A stretch of DNA of 6,578 nucleotides from Pseudomonadota bacterium (GTDB lineage: Bacteria; Pseudomonadota; Gammaproteobacteria; Steroidobacterales; Steroidobacteraceae), in contig JAKADE010000166.1 in the NCBI GenBank assembly GCA_021820785.1, positions 1 through 6,578 of the forward strand, read 5' to 3'. Below the pieces are notes generated by a model. The model saw nothing but the letters and a program-made list of their open reading frames with translations, made no database searches and had not been told where the DNA came from. Below are positions 5,072-6,578 of this stretch, piece after piece (the first letter of the stretch is position 1; each line of letters opens with the position of its first letter). A program made the translations under genes and the position numbers.

Positions 5072-6578
5072 TCAGAACTTCAGCGTAATCGATCCGTACA
5101 CCAGCCGCGGCGCACCAGGATTGGCAATAATGTAACCACCGTAAGACGTCTGGAAATATCCACCGGAACTCACGTATTCGGTGGAGTTGTACTCCTTGTT
5201 CGCGGCATTGAGCACTTGAACCGAGAAGTTAGTGCTCTTCACTCCCGGCATCGATCCGACGAACAGGTGTGTCTTGGCGGTCAGCGAGAGATTGATCAGA
5301 TCGTACGCGGGCATCGACAGATTGGTCGGCGTTCCTGCGTTCTTGTCGAACAGGTAGCGCTTCCCGACGTACTGATCCCACAACGTCGCATGCATCCGGC
5401 CCACCGGCAGCCAGAACCGGTAGGTCACGCCAGCCGTCAGAGTATCCTCAGGAGAATTCGAGATCGGCAGGCCATAGGCCGTAGTGCCGCTGCTCGGATC
5501 CTGGAACTCGATCCACTTGTCCTTCAGGTAGCCGAAGTTCGCGAACCCGCTCCAATGACGATTGAACGTCGTGTGCAGCGAGAAATCGACACCCTTGTAT
5601 TCCGCTGAACCGTAGCCGAAGTAGACAATCGGACTCGCGCCCTTGTTGTAAGTGATCGTCTCGTTGCTCAGACGAATGTGGAAGAAATCGAGCGACGCGT
5701 AGACATTGCGCATCCCTCCGAAGCGCAGCGCAGCGAACCGCGCCCCAAAATCGTACGTTTCCGCCTTGGCCGGCTTGAGGGTTTGCAGATTCAGGGGGTA
5801 CGTATCCAGATTTCCGGAACTCGGGTTATGACGAGTGATCGAGAAATTCGCGAAGAGATTCAGATCACGAAGCGCCTCGTAGTTCACGCCGATTGAGGGC
5901 TCATAACGAACATTATCGGTATTTTCATCCGGCACGGTATCGAATCCGCCGAAATTGATCGTCTGGCCGCTGTTCGTCGTGATGCTTCCGCCGCCACCAA
6001 AATCCCCGTTCATGGTGCCAGCCTGACAGGACGCCACGACCTGGGGACTGTTCTGGTATTCCGTACAGAATTGCTGCGGACTCAGGTTCGAGAAGTCGGT
6101 AATGAACCCGACGACGCGGAATCCAGGGACGATCTTCAGACGCGGTATGGGCCTGAAATCGTCCTGCACGAACGCCGCCCAGTAGATGTTGTTCGTGGTG
6201 TTGTAAAACGTCTGCTCCGGCTGCGCGAGCGAACTGCCATCGAAATCCGAATAGCCCTGGTAGTCACTCTTGGCTCGGGAGAAGATCATGTATCCGCCGT
6301 ATTTCAGCGTATCCATGCTGCTGAAGTCCTGCGTGAACGCGAGACGATCACCGAACGTCTTGGAATGCTCGATGTAATGCTCGACGTTGGTCGCACCGGA
6401 GTAATTCAGCAGCGGATTACTCGGCAAGCTCGACTGCACTCCGCCGCCATACTGCGAGAACAGCGGATTGCTCGGCAGGATGAAATTGTTCGAGCGGTAG
6501 TGCACCACCTTGCCGAAGCGCAGCCATACGATGTTCGACAGATGCAGGCTGCTGGAGAGATTCAGGTGCAGATGCGAC
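5072..6578 (-). CDS. TonB-dependent outer-membrane receptor, C-terminal barrel part (5' end missing)
   Basis: The frame is open from the right edge to a TGA at 5072-5074, giving 501 visible residues. A GTG at 6508 would be an internal start but is unlikely, because barrel-like sequence (S-H-L-H-L-N-L-S-S-S-L and onward) continues upstream of it to the edge; signal peptide, TonB box and plug domain should lie beyond. Barrel signs are alternating polar/aromatic strands, A-A-F-V-Q-D-D-F at 134-141 followed by R-L-K-I-V-P-G-F-R, L-K-P-A-K-A-E-T-Y-D-F-G-A-R at 267-280, Y-K-G-V-D-F-S-L at 327-334, V-L-N-A-A-N-K-E-Y near 455-463, and a final strand L-V-Y-G-S-I-T-L-K-F ending in phenylalanine, the usual barrel-assembly signal. 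The family imports scarce nutrients such as ferric siderophores across the outer membrane using TonB-ExbB-ExbD energy. The substrate cannot be read from this portion; no biosynthetic or transport partner is in view. Two cysteines (171 and 184) and a glycine-rich stretch (about 190-212) probably sit in an extracellular loop. GC content is visibly lower than in the two signalling genes. Confidence 0.93.
   Translation of the reverse strand, partial: SHLHLNLSSSLHLSNIVWLRFGKVVHYRSNNFILPSNPLFSQYGGGVQSSLPSNPLLNYSGATNVEHYIEHSKTFGDRLAFTQDFSSMDTLKYGGYMIFSRAKSDYQGYSDFDGSSLAQPEQTFYNTTNNIYWAAFVQDDFRPIPRLKIVPGFRVVGFITDFSNLSPQQFCTEYQNSPQVVASCQAGTMNGDFGGGGSITTNSGQTINFGGFDTVPDENTDNVRYEPSIGVNYEALRDLNLFANFSITRHNPSSGNLDTYPLNLQTLKPAKAETYDFGARFAALRFGGMRNVYASLDFFHIRLSNETITYNKGASPIVYFGYGSAEYKGVDFSLHTTFNRHWSGFANFGYLKDKWIEFQDPSSGTTAYGLPISNSPEDTLTAGVTYRFWLPVGRMHATLWDQYVGKRYLFDKNAGTPTNLSMPAYDLINLSLTAKTHLFVGSMPGVKSTNFSVQVLNAANKEYNSTEYVSSGGYFQTSYGGYIIANPGAPRLVYGSITLKF
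6411..6479. repeat. imperfect 18-base direct repeat inside the receptor gene
   Basis: AGCGGATTACTCGGCAAG (6411-6428) recurs as AGCGGATTGCTCGGCAGG (6462-6479), 16 of 18 bases identical and 51 bases apart. In the protein this gives L-P-S-N-P-L twice with a 17-residue period, probably in an extracellular loop or turn. It looks like a small in-frame duplication. Confidence 0.6.

Noticed and set aside
4652..5608. 318-codon open frame on the plus strand spanning the gap and the receptor 3' end
   Set aside because: Half is antisense to the receptor barrel, the protein is Arg/His-rich low-information sequence, and it has no supported start or domain.

Overview
The window shows a GC-rich proteobacterial chromosome segment in which all three recognisable genes lie on the minus strand. 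The order in the direction of transcription is: a TonB-dependent outer-membrane receptor (N-terminal part beyond the right edge), a large membrane-anchored PAS-GAF-PAS-GGDEF-EAL protein, and a soluble GAF-GGDEF-EAL protein (C-terminal end beyond the left edge). The receptor implies a Gram-negative cell. The high GC content and the stacked PAS/GAF/GGDEF/EAL architecture fit a gammaproteobacterium of the Xanthomonadales/Nevskiales type, but the genus cannot be fixed from the sequence alone.

Region by region: 1-1718 holds the first 572 codons of a composite cyclic-di-GMP protein. Its cyclase signature has decayed (A-A-D-R-F in place of G-G-D-E-F) and its phosphodiesterase signature reads E-V-L. 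1719-1832 is a 114-base gap with a CRP/Clp-type palindrome just after the upstream stop codon and a small hairpin near the next start codon. 1833-4508 is an 891-residue sensor with an intact EAL catalytic set. Its GGDEF motif is intact but the usual first metal-binding aspartate of the cyclase is a glycine. 4509-5071 is a 563-base stretch without a convincing gene; it carries two hairpins after the receptor gene, one with a T-tract, and weak promoter-like elements ahead of the sensor gene. 5072-6578 is the C-terminal 501 residues of the receptor barrel, with clearly lower GC than its neighbours.

The two signalling genes share direction and lie close together, so they may be co-expressed, or the second may have its own CRP-family-controlled promoter. 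Both keep the phosphodiesterase signature residues that can be seen and lack residues expected of an active cyclase. The pair therefore looks biased toward breaking down cyclic-di-GMP in response to signals sensed by the PAS and GAF domains. The receptor is probably a separate transcription unit, and no functional link is demonstrated. I see no mobile element, CRISPR array, tRNA or rRNA. Nothing amounts to a clearly new system; the most notable points are the mismatched cyclase active sites and the regulatory palindrome between the two cyclic-di-GMP genes.
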